A stretch of DNA of 8,372 bases from an uncultured Eubacteriales bacterium (GCA_902766915.1 CACXFN010000095.1:1-8372), one strand, 5' to 3'; counted from the stretch's first letter, positions 1 to 6,042 are shown. Numbers and translations: made by a program. Notes: generated by a model from the letters alone, not told the origin.

Positions 1-936
1 CGCCAATGAATCATCGAAAAAGTCGAATTCCCTGGTTTCCGGATCCATTACTACGTTTTCAACCAGGGCACCGAATTTGATTGCATTGTAGATTTCCGGT
101 TCGCCTTCCTCTGTGAGATTGATGCACTTGGCGTAGCAGCCACCCTCGAAATTGAAGACTGAGTCATCGGCCCAACCGTGTTCGTCGTCGCCTATAAGCT
201 TTCTGTTTGGATCGGCTGAAAGGGTGGTTTTTCCCGTTCCTGAGAGTCCAAAGAATACAGCGCTGTCACCGTCCTCGCCTAAATTAGCGGAACAATGCAT
301 CGGGAATACTCCCATCTTTGGGAGAATATAGTTCATGACGGAGAATACGGATTTCTTTATTTCACCTGCATACTGAGTTCCGCAGATGATTACCTGCCTC
401 TGCTCATAGTCAACCAGAATTGCAGCTTCCGATCTGGTTCCATCGATTTCCGGGATGCATTTAAATCCGGGAGCCGCGATAATGACGTAGTCCTCCTGGA
501 AAGAATCAAGTTCTTCCTGGGTAGGGCGTCTTAAAAGCTGGTGAATGAATAGGTTCTGAGAGGCAAGCTCGTTTACGATTCTAAAACCTTTAGTGTATTT
601 TGGGTCTGCTCCGGCAAATCCATCAAAGATGAATATTTCCTTGCCCTGAAGGTAAGCTATCACCTTAGCTCTAATGGCATTGAACTTTTTCTGTTCGATG
701 GGTCTGTTTACATTTCCCCATGCAATTTCATCATGGACGCCTTCTGTATCAACGATGAATTTGTCGTTTGCAATTCGTCCCGTATACTTTCCTGTTTTAA
801 CAACTAAAGCTCCTGTATTGGAAAGAGTACCTTCACCGCGCCTAAGAGCATGCTCGGTTAACTGTGCGGGTGTAAGATTTCTATAGACTTCCTTTGCATT
901 GATAATTCCTAAGTTTTCCAAACCGTATGTGTTCAT
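1..936 (-). CDS. pckA: Phosphoenolpyruvate carboxykinase (ATP), N-terminal 312 residues, cut by window edge
   Basis: Cytosolic enzyme interconverting oxaloacetate + ATP and PEP + ADP + CO2. It serves gluconeogenesis, or PEP carboxylation in many fermenting anaerobes. I translated the minus strand from ATG at 934-936; the frame stays open to base 1, so roughly the last 40% of a ~530-residue protein is missing. Visible family signatures: TGKYTGR at residues 48-54 (substrate-binding Arg region), YAGEIKKS at 190-197, MHCSAN at 213-218 (metal-binding His), the P-loop GLSGTGKT at 230-237 and the kinase-2 motif LIGDDEHGW at 247-255. Together these identify the ATP-dependent rather than the GTP-dependent family. 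The start is supported by AAGGAG eight bases upstream on the minus strand (944-949). The residues after the substrate Arg read I-A-N where most relatives have S-P-K or S-P-N. murE lies 54 bp upstream on the same strand, so cotranscription is possible. Confidence 0.96.
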   Translation of the reverse strand, partial: MNTYGLENLGIINAKEVYRNLTPAQLTEHALRRGEGTLSNTGALVVKTGKYTGRIANDKFIVDTEGVHDEIAWGNVNRPIEQKKFNAIRAKVIAYLQGKEIFIFDGFAGADPKYTKGFRIVNELASQNLFIHQLLRRPTQEELDSFQEDYVIIAAPGFKCIPEIDGTRSEAAILVDYEQRQVIICGTQYAGEIKKSVFSVMNYILPKMGVFPMHCSANLGEDGDSAVFFGLSGTGKTTLSADPNRKLIGDDEHGWADDSVFNFEGGCYAKCINLTEEGEPEIYNAIKFGALVENVVMDPETREFDFFDDSLA

Positions 937-943
937 TTTGTCT

Positions 944-949
944 CTCCTT
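944..949 (-). promoter_or_regulatory. Ribosome binding site of pckA
   Basis: The minus strand reads AAGGAG here, with seven bases between it and the ATG at 936. It is a near-consensus Shine-Dalgarno and fixes the pckA start. Confidence 0.85.
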
Positions 950-990
950 AATTATTATTATGTATTAAAAGCTTTTATGTTTAGTATTAT

Positions 991-2445
991 TTATCTAATA
1001 TACTTTTGCAGTATTTCTTTAGCCGCTACATCATCGCCCATCCAATGCTCCTTGCCGTTTAGACGATCCTGGTAGGTTTCCGCTCCCTTTCCGAGAATCA
1101 GAACCACATCGTTTTTCTCGGCGTTTTGAATTGCAAATTCAATCGCCTGGTACCTATCGGGGATTATTTCATATTTAAATCCCTCGGGAAGATATGACGC
1201 GATTTCAGCGGCAATGTCCTCAGGCTTCTCATCTCTTGGATCTTCCTCGGTTAAAATTGCGTAGTTGCCGTATTTACCAATCCACTTTGCATATGATTGA
1301 CGGTTTTGTTTGTCTCGTTTTCCCGGTGCACCATTGACGGTAATTATATGGTTCACGCCGGGCATATCTTCTTTTGCATAGCGAAGAAGTTGTTCGTAAC
1401 TGTCGTCGGTATGGGCGTAATCAACGATGACTTTAAAGTTTTGTCCTTCGTCGATATTTGCCATGCGTCCCGGGATGGTGGGAACGTGGATAAATTCCTT
1501 GATGATGCTTTCCATTTCAATACCGGCCTGATGCAATGTGGCAGCTACAGCTAGCAGGTTATACAGATTGTATGTCACGTGCATATCCGTCTTCACATGA
1601 TATGATTCCCCGTCATGCTCTATATCAAACTCCATGCCCTCAAAACTGTAATTCACGTTAGTTGCTAGATAGTCTGCCTTAGCTTTAACCAGCTGGCCAG
1701 CAGTAGTGCTGCCATCATTTGCTTCGGCAATTCCATATGTTATAACTCTTCCCGTACAAAGGTCAGCCATGCGCGGTCCATATGGGTCGTCGATATTAAT
1801 CACTGCAACAGCTTCCGGTTTTAACATTTTAAAGAACAGAGACTTTGATTCAAAATAGGTTTCCATGTCGTGGAAATAATCAAGGTGTTCGCGGGTCAGG
1901 TTCGTGTAAATGGCAAAGTCGAAATCCACAGCGTCCACACGTCCCTGAACTAAGCCGTGGGAACTCACTTCTATGGACGCAGCCTTTGCTCCGTCCTTTA
2001 GCATCTCTGCCAAGGTTGAATGCATGGTAATAACGTCGGGGGTCGTAAGACCGACTTTGTATTCCTTCCTGCCTTGCTCACCGAGCTTTCCTCCGATGGT
2101 TCCCATGTACCCGCAAGGACCTGCAACCTTGGAATATATCTCAGAAATCATATAAGAAATAGAGGATTTGCCGTTAGTCCCGGTGACTCCGAACATGGTA
2201 AGTTTTTTGCTGGGGAATCCATTTAATGAATCGGATGCTTCATTTAAGGCGGCTAAAGTGTCATCCACCTTGATATAGATAGTGCCACCATCATTATTGA
2301 AGGGAATGTCGTGTTGATACACTATAATAGATGCGCCATTCTTTGCCGCAGCCTCGGCAAAATCATGTCCGTCCTGTGCCGATCCGATCAAACAGAAGAA
2401 TATATCTCCTTTTTCAACTTTTCTGGAATCTATCTGTAAACTCAT
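991..2445 (-). CDS. murE: UDP-N-acetylmuramyl-tripeptide synthetase (MurE-type Mur ligase)
   Basis: Cytosolic ATP-dependent ligase adding the third amino acid to UDP-MurNAc-L-Ala-D-Glu in peptidoglycan synthesis. The 484-residue product has the Mur ligase layout. Counting from the upstream TTG at 2493 (subtract 16 for the ATG start): N-terminal domain with IDSRKVEKGD (21-30) and DGHDF; ATP loop GVTGTNGKSS (102-111); SSHGL (177-181); TNLTREHLDYF (198-207); the Lys in YFESKSLFF (213-221), the position carbamylated in the family; PGRM (341-344); VDYAHTDDS (357-365); GAPGKRDK (388-395); and EEDPRDE (416-422) at the third-amino-acid site. I chose ATG at 2445 because TAAGG precedes it at suitable spacing. 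The in-frame TTG at 2493 (500 residues) has no Shine-Dalgarno and lies almost at the predicted transcription start. EDPR replaces the classic DNPR of meso-DAP enzymes but keeps the Arg, so the added amino acid is uncertain. It stands outside any cell-division gene cluster in this window. Confidence 0.93.
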   Translation of the reverse strand: MSLQIDSRKVEKGDIFFCLIGSAQDGHDFAEAAAKNGASIIVYQHDIPFNNDGGTIYIKVDDTLAALNEASDSLNGFPSKKLTMFGVTGTNGKSSISYMISEIYSKVAGPCGYMGTIGGKLGEQGRKEYKVGLTTPDVITMHSTLAEMLKDGAKAASIEVSSHGLVQGRVDAVDFDFAIYTNLTREHLDYFHDMETYFESKSLFFKMLKPEAVAVINIDDPYGPRMADLCTGRVITYGIAEANDGSTTAGQLVKAKADYLATNVNYSFEGMEFDIEHDGESYHVKTDMHVTYNLYNLLAVAATLHQAGIEMESIIKEFIHVPTIPGRMANIDEGQNFKVIVDYAHTDDSYEQLLRYAKEDMPGVNHIITVNGAPGKRDKQNRQSYAKWIGKYGNYAILTEEDPRDEKPEDIAAEIASYLPEGFKYEIIPDRYQAIEFAIQNAEKNDVVLILGKGAETYQDRLNGKEHWMGDDVAAKEILQKYIR

Positions 2446-2500
2446 AATACTTACCTTATCTGATTGAGTTTGTTCGAATAACCTATATTCCAACTTTTAC

Positions 2501-2529
2501 ATTTTAACACATATGAAGGGTTTTTCATA
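2501..2529 (-). promoter_or_regulatory. Candidate murE promoter (extended -10)
   Basis: The minus strand reads TGTTAAAAT, an extended -10 (TGn + TAAAAT, hexamer at 2501-2506). The hexamer at 17-bp spacing is TATGAA (2524-2529), a poor -35, as is common with extended -10 promoters. Transcription would start near 2494, giving a leader of about 50 nt before the ATG at 2445. That position is also why the TTG at 2493 is an unlikely start. Found by eye only. Confidence 0.45.
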
Positions 2530-2530
2530 T
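2511..2530. repeat. Inverted repeat ATATGAA-N6-TTCATAT inside the murE promoter
   Basis: Perfect 7-bp arms at 2511-2517 and 2524-2530, separated by six bases. The dyad covers the spacer and -35 position of the predicted murE promoter, a typical place for a repressor operator. The arms are AT-rich, so chance is possible, and no regulator is identified. Confidence 0.45.
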
Positions 2531-2534
2531 AGAC

Positions 2535-2582
2535 AAGAAATGCCAGTGGTTCTCGCATAAGAAATACCAGTGGCTCTCATAT
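2535..2582. repeat. Two adjacent 24-bp direct repeats upstream of the sigma-factor promoter
   Basis: Units at 2535-2558 and 2559-2582 are head-to-tail with no spacer and match at 20 of 24 positions; both contain CCAGTGG. The second unit covers the -35 position of the plus-strand promoter whose extended -10 is at 2593-2601. This looks like a duplicated protein-binding site (activator or repressor) or a small tandem duplication. Two copies without spacers do not make a CRISPR array. Confidence 0.7.
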
Positions 2583-2592
2583 ATTTGGGATA

Positions 2593-2601
2593 TGTTATAA
2601 T
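2593..2601 (+). promoter_or_regulatory. Extended -10 promoter for the sigma factor / vWA operon
   Basis: TGTTATAAT combines a perfect TATAAT (2596-2601) with the upstream TG of an extended -10. No recognisable -35 lies at 17 bp; that position falls inside the second 24-bp repeat, so an activator or the extended -10 may compensate. The expected transcript start is near 2608, leaving a leader of about 100 nt before the ATG at 2712. Confidence 0.65.
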
Positions 2602-2616
2602 ATATGTGACGCAATA

Positions 2617-2655
2617 CGTCTAAAGGGGACTATATAGGTGAAAGGCCTTTAGATG
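2617..2655 (+). promoter_or_regulatory. Stem-loop in the sigma-factor mRNA leader
   Basis: CGTCTAAAGG (2617-2626) can pair with CCTTTAGATG (2646-2655), ten pairs with one G-U, around a 19-nt loop. No U-tract follows, so it is not an obvious terminator. A second, weaker AT-rich stem, AATATG (2672-2677) with CATATT (2693-2698), ends just before the Shine-Dalgarno at 2700-2704. The leader could therefore affect mRNA stability or translation. No known riboswitch class is recognised. Confidence 0.4.
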
Positions 2656-2699
2656 CATTATAGTACCATGGAATATGATGATGGCAGACAACCATATTG

Positions 2700-2704
2700 A
2701 GGAG
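2700..2704 (+). promoter_or_regulatory. Ribosome binding site deciding the sigma-factor start
   Basis: AGGAG at seven-base spacing selects ATG 2712. The in-frame TTG at 2697 overlaps this site and cannot be served by it. Confidence 0.85.
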
Positions 2705-2711
2705 AAATGCC

Positions 2712-3425
2712 ATGTTTGAACTGAATGATTCAATATTTATAGATAAGCCTGAGGTGCCGGGCAGCGAAATACCGGATGGTCCTGGCAGGGATATATCTGA
2801 GGTATCTGACAGCTATATATCAGAGGGATCTGGCGTAGATACTGCGGAAATCCACGGCGAGGTAATTAGTGATTCGACGATTGTTGATCTTTATTTTGCA
2901 CGGGATGAAAGAGCGATTACAGAGACCCAAAGCAAATACGATAATTACCTAAGAAGGGTTTCAGGGAATATCCTTCGGGATCCTGAGGACGTTTCTGAAT
3001 GTGTAAATGATACATATCTTGGTGCATGGAACGCCATACCTCCAACTAAACCAAATATATTTCGAATCTTTCTGGCGAGAATCACGCGGAATCTTTCTAT
3101 TAAAAAACTGCGTAAGTCAACAGCGGAGAAAAGAGGTGGTGGAGAGATGCCCCTCACATTATATGAGTTGACGGAGTGCGTGGCAGAGGGAAGCCGGATT
3201 GATGAAAAGCTGGAGGTTGAGGAGCTAACAAAGTTAATTGAAGAGTTTCTCTCAGGTAGAAGTGAAGAGGATAGAAAAGTATTCCTTTGTAGATATTGGT
3301 ATTTTGATTCAATCAAAGAGATTTCGAAGCGCTTTGATTATACGGAAAGCAAGGTAAAAATGACGTTAAAAAGAATTCGAGATGAACTTAAGGAGTATCT
3401 TATATCTCATGGTGTAATAATATAG
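2712..3425 (+). CDS. ECF-like RNA polymerase sigma factor with a repeat-built N-terminal extension
   Basis: The 237-residue protein is predicted to bind core RNA polymerase and direct it to alternative promoters. Region 2 spans about residues 56-135, including IVDLYFARDERAI, DPEDVSECVNDTYLGAWN (90-107) and FLARITRNLSIKKLRK (120-135), the helices that contact core and the -10. A linker with RGGG (141-144) precedes region 4, about 168-230, with the recognition helix-turn-helix SIKEISKRFDYTESKVKMTL (200-219). The architecture lacks regions 1 and 3, as in ECF sigmas. Residues 12-51 are five degenerate 8-residue repeats, absent from ordinary members, which usually start just before the IVDLY-like segment. 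No in-frame ATG lies between the repeats and the domain, so they should be translated. ATG 2712 is fixed by AGGAG. A membrane vWA protein begins 38 bp downstream, a typical sigma/anti-sigma arrangement. The promoters it recognises are unknown. Confidence 0.88.
   Translation: MFELNDSIFIDKPEVPGSEIPDGPGRDISEVSDSYISEGSGVDTAEIHGEVISDSTIVDLYFARDERAITETQSKYDNYLRRVSGNILRDPEDVSECVNDTYLGAWNAIPPTKPNIFRIFLARITRNLSIKKLRKSTAEKRGGGEMPLTLYELTECVAEGSRIDEKLEVEELTKLIEEFLSGRSEEDRKVFLCRYWYFDSIKEISKRFDYTESKVKMTLKRIRDELKEYLISHGVII
2745..2864 (+). repeat. Five in-frame 24-bp degenerate tandem repeats in the sigma-factor gene
   Basis: The codons fall into five consecutive 8-residue units: KPEVPGSE, IPDGPGRD, ISEVSDSY, ISEGSGVD and TAEIHGEV. 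The next eight residues, ISDSTIVD, still fit loosely and lead into region 2. A pattern of hydrophobic-Pro/Ser-acidic-x-x-Gly/Asp recurs, and the DNA period is exactly 24 bp. The segment is acidic, rich in Pro, Gly and Ser, and probably disordered. Confidence 0.7.
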
Positions 3426-3463
3426 GTTGTGCTGAGGTGATGAAACCGTAAAACCGGGGATGT

Positions 3464-5116
3464 ATGAAAAGCGTGGGGAATAAAATGAATAACGAAGAAA
3501 GAAGGAATAATAGAGATATTAATAAAATGGATGCCGAAAAACTCCAGGATGCAATAGGCCTGATTAAAGATGAGTTTATCGATGATGCGCACGAACTGGA
3601 GCCGGAAACCCTATACGGCTTTGAACCTGAGAATAAACATGAGGGAAGCCAGACAGGCAAGAGAAACTCTTGGGCCAATCAAGGGGCTGCCGCCCTTGGT
3701 CTTGGGAAACCGGGGGATGCTGAGAATGCCAGAGAATACTATAAAAAGAACTATAATAGTTGGGTGAATCTGGCTCAGAACACGGAGCGTCAAGATAAGA
3801 TTAAGAAAGGTAAGGGCTTTAACAGTAGACATCTACAAAGCATTACAGTGGCAGCGGCATGCCTGATTCTCTTTTTAAGCATTGGTATTCCATGGGCGAA
3901 GAGTCATTTTAATATGAAAGCGAGTGTTAATGAGGAAGCTGTGGAAAGTGAAGAATTAGATGCAATGGCGGAAGCTGAGGAGGAAGCAAAGGCGGAAATG
4001 ACGGCATCTCCTTCTGCGGGAACAGAGGGTTCAGGATCAGAATTCATGGAAGACACTGACCCTGCCGAAACCCATGAAGAGTATGAACCTGCCGAATCCA
4101 ATGGTGAAGCCTTTGTCCTAACTGCAGCAGAATGGAGGGATAATGACAATTGGCCTTTCTTCACCAACCTGGTGAGCTCAGGGCTAATAGAATTTCCTTC
4201 TTATGGTATTGATCCAAGAAACCGTGTGAAAGTAAACGTATTTGATGAAGGTGGAAATCCATTGGCAGGGGAAGAGGTCGTTCTCTGTGATGAAGGGGGA
4301 AATACACTTTGGGTAACTAAAAGTAACAAGGATGGTATAGCCTATTTGTTCTACGACGAAGGTCAAGGGCCCACCTCCGTTATATCCAATGGTGAGCAGG
4401 TGGATTTAGAGGTTGCAACAACTACAGGTGAGGATTTTCAGGGGAGCGTGGAAGTTAGTCTGCTGGAAGATGTGAACATAACCGTACCAAAGACGGCAAC
4501 TGACGCTGTGGAAACCCAGGTTATGTTTATTGTTGATACTACCGGATCTATGGGAGATGAACTGGCATATCTTCAAATGGATTTTGCGTCAATTGCAGAG
4601 GAAGTGGCAGACGGTTCGGTGTGGTTCTCCACCAATTTCTACAGGGACGAGGAAGATGAGTATGTCACAAAGACCAATGGCTTTACTCAGAATCTGGCCA
4701 CAGTACAGAAGCAGTTTAGCGATGAGTATGCAACAGGCGGTGGTGATGAACCGGAGGCAGTTGCAGATATACTTAATGAGACAATTACCAATAATGGCGA
4801 ATGGAGAGAGGATTGTAATAAGGTAGCATTTTTAATCTTTGATGCACCGCCTCATTATGGAACAGAGGACATTGTGTTGGAAGCTGTGGAGTCTGCCGCA
4901 ACCAGAGGTATTCACCTTGTTCCTGTTGTCGCATCAAATGCACAGCGTGACACGGAACTCTTCGGAAGAGCCCTTGCAATAGTAACTGACGGTACCTATA
5001 TATTTTTAACGGACGACTCCGGCGTGGGGGCATCCCATCTGGAGCCGATAGTTGGAGCATATGACGTAGAGCTTCTTCACGATGTAATCGTTCGCATCAT
5101 AAATAGCTACAAATAA
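3464..5116 (+). CDS. Membrane-anchored vWA-domain protein, putative anti-sigma factor/surface sensor
   Basis: The 550-residue product has a cytosolic N-terminus of about 125 residues with the segment KLQDAIGLIKDEFIDDAHEL (26-45), resembling the short N-terminal motif of membrane proteins encoded next to this type of sigma factor. A single membrane helix follows at about 127-145 (TVAAACLILFLSIGIPWAK), then an acidic Glu/Ala-rich linker (152-215). Residues about 254-330 look like a small beta-sandwich (VKVNVFDEGGNPLAGEEVVL, then NKDGIAYL, as in Cna-B or carboxypeptidase-regulatory-like folds). Residues about 352-548 form a vWA domain with MIDAS motif D358-T-T-G-S362, GGGDEPEAV (425-433) and FDAPPH (459-464). 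The outside part would bind a metal-dependent ligand and the inside part could restrain the sigma factor; this is inferred from topology and gene order. The start is uncertain: ATG 3464 has a Shine-Dalgarno too close, while ATG 3485 (543 residues) is better spaced after GGGG. No cell-wall sorting signal is seen. Confidence 0.82.
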   Translation: MKSVGNKMNNEERRNNRDINKMDAEKLQDAIGLIKDEFIDDAHELEPETLYGFEPENKHEGSQTGKRNSWANQGAAALGLGKPGDAENAREYYKKNYNSWVNLAQNTERQDKIKKGKGFNSRHLQSITVAAACLILFLSIGIPWAKSHFNMKASVNEEAVESEELDAMAEAEEEAKAEMTASPSAGTEGSGSEFMEDTDPAETHEEYEPAESNGEAFVLTAAEWRDNDNWPFFTNLVSSGLIEFPSYGIDPRNRVKVNVFDEGGNPLAGEEVVLCDEGGNTLWVTKSNKDGIAYLFYDEGQGPTSVISNGEQVDLEVATTTGEDFQGSVEVSLLEDVNITVPKTATDAVETQVMFIVDTTGSMGDELAYLQMDFASIAEEVADGSVWFSTNFYRDEEDEYVTKTNGFTQNLATVQKQFSDEYATGGGDEPEAVADILNETITNNGEWREDCNKVAFLIFDAPPHYGTEDIVLEAVESAATRGIHLVPVVASNAQRDTELFGRALAIVTDGTYIFLTDDSGVGASHLEPIVGAYDVELLHDVIVRIINSYK

Positions 5117-5173
5117 TAATATCTAACTAGCACAGTTTCATATAATAGTACAATTTCATAAACAAATCACATT

Positions 5174-5222
5174 CGCCCATCGAATGAGCCTATCGAATTA
5201 AGCATAGGTCTTTCGGTGGGTG
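5174..5222 (+). terminator. Long hairpin downstream of the vWA gene, possible terminator
   Basis: CGCCCATCGAA (5174-5184) pairs with TTCGGTGGGTG (5212-5222): eleven pairs, two of them G-U. The stem continues inward after a T-T mismatch with GA/TC and CCTAT/ATAGG around a ten-base loop (5194-5203). The downstream bases GACTTTGTTTT are T-rich but interrupted, so intrinsic termination is plausible rather than certain. It starts 57 bp after the vWA stop codon. Confidence 0.5.
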
Positions 5223-5285
5223 ACTTTGTTTTCGGCAGTCGACTTTGTTTTCGGTAGGTGACTTTGATTTCGTGGGTGGCTTTGA
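5211..5285 (+). repeat. Four 19-bp tandem repeats abutting a promoter
   Basis: Units at 5211-5229, 5230-5248, 5249-5267 and 5268-5285 (the last one base shorter) follow the consensus TTTCGGTRGGTGACTTTGW. The first unit contains the 3' arm of the hairpin at 5174-5222 plus its T-rich tail, so the array looks like serial duplication of half a terminator. The array ends two bases before TTGACA at 5288. The repeats have no spacers, so this is not CRISPR. Confidence 0.8.
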
Positions 5286-5287
5286 TT

Positions 5288-5317
5288 TTGACATAGACGG
5301 TGTATGGGGATTATGTT
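5288..5317 (+). promoter_or_regulatory. Promoter of the prepilin peptidase gene and possibly the genes after it
   Basis: A perfect -35 TTGACA (5288-5293), an 18-bp spacer, and a -10 TATGTT (5312-5317, four of six consensus bases). The predicted start at about 5323-5325 lies only a few bases before the ATG at 5329, so the transcript would be almost leaderless. Confidence 0.55.
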
Positions 5318-5328
5318 AGTATTTATTT

Positions 5329-6042
5329 ATGAGCGAGAATACAATTTCAATCCTGATTCTAATAATAAAGTGCCTGGCTGCCATACTGGTTGGAATATTC
5401 CAGGGAAACGGTGCAGTTTATATCTTTAATAAAGCACCTGCTAAATGGTTTTGCGACTATGATGAAGAGCCCACAACTGAGATGAAGGATCCATATATCC
5501 AGAGGGTGAAAAGTCATCCGTGGAAATATGTCTTTACCATGGCATTCATCATATTCAACATAAAGATGGTAGTTGATGATTGGGAGTTTGCAATTCCTGG
5601 AACCATAGCCCTATGGCTCTTGTTGGAATTGTCAATCTCAGATATTAAATACCGCATTGTTCCTGATCAGTATTTGATTTTGCTTGCGGTCACAGGCCTT
5701 GGTTTTATGTCATACCATAGTTCCTGGGTGGAAGCCTTGATTGGAGCCGCCATTGGGTTTGCATTAATGGGACTGATTGCGGGGCTTGGAAGGCTGTTCT
5801 ACCAAAAGATGGCCCTGGGTGGAGGAGATATAAAACTATACGCTGTTCTGGGATTCCTAACGGGAATCAAAGGGGTATTGTTTATTTTCGTCGTATCCAC
5901 CTTTGTAAGTGCAGGTTTTTTTGTGATTCAATTATCCAGAAGGAAGATTAAAAAAACGGATACAATGCCGATGGTACCATACATTGCAGGTGCAGCTTGC
6001 TTGTATATTGTATTCTTTTGGGATTTTGTTTTAGTTATATAG
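5329..6042 (+). CDS. Prepilin peptidase (type IV leader peptidase, A24 family)
   Basis: Polytopic membrane aspartyl protease of 237 residues that cleaves leader peptides of type IV pilin-like proteins (pili, pseudopili, competence or secretion systems). The two catalytic aspartates are visible: D105 in SISDIKYRIVPD (102-113) and D167 in GGGDIKL (164-170), the hallmark GxGD motif. About seven or eight hydrophobic stretches alternate with short loops, including 6-24, 66-82, 88-104, 114-128, 134-156, 172-201 and 216-236. The N-terminal segment WFCDYDEEP (40-48) sits where classical enzymes carry the zinc-binding Cys pairs; only one Cys remains, so the methyltransferase-type loop is reduced. No Shine-Dalgarno precedes ATG 5329, and the next in-frame ATG (residue 52) would remove the first membrane helix. 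No pilin or pilus-assembly gene lies in the window, so its substrates are unknown. truA follows after 68 bp. Confidence 0.9.
   Translation: MSENTISILILIIKCLAAILVGIFQGNGAVYIFNKAPAKWFCDYDEEPTTEMKDPYIQRVKSHPWKYVFTMAFIIFNIKMVVDDWEFAIPGTIALWLLLELSISDIKYRIVPDQYLILLAVTGLGFMSYHSSWVEALIGAAIGFALMGLIAGLGRLFYQKMALGGGDIKLYAVLGFLTGIKGVLFIFVVSTFVSAGFFVIQLSRRKIKKTDTMPMVPYIAGAACLYIVFFWDFVLVI

Noticed and set aside
967..976. AAAAGCTTTT palindrome between murE and pckA as a terminator
   Set aside because: Perfect palindrome with no loop and very low GC content; too weak for an intrinsic terminator.
2446..2493. Extension of MurE to the TTG at 2493
   Set aside because: No Shine-Dalgarno, and the candidate -10 at 2501-2506 would put the transcript start almost at that codon; the ATG at 2445 has TAAGG upstream.
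2535..2582. Possible CRISPR fragment
   Set aside because: Two adjacent copies with no spacer, imperfect identity and no cas genes in the window.
3440..3451. Tiny ORF (Met-Lys-Pro-stop) just after a GAGGTG motif between the sigma and vWA genes
   Set aside because: Three codons only, and the Shine-Dalgarno-like bases abut the ATG, so spacing does not support initiation. It could at most be a relic leader.
4530..4826. Alternative-frame ORF inside the vWA gene, and other antisense or overlapping ORFs across murE, truA and the MATE gene
   Set aside because: They overlap clearly supported genes, have no Shine-Dalgarno context and no recognisable family sequence.
5141..5146. TATAAT just after the vWA gene
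   Set aside because: No -35 at a suitable distance, no TGn extension, and the hairpin and repeat region follows; treated as chance in AT-rich sequence.
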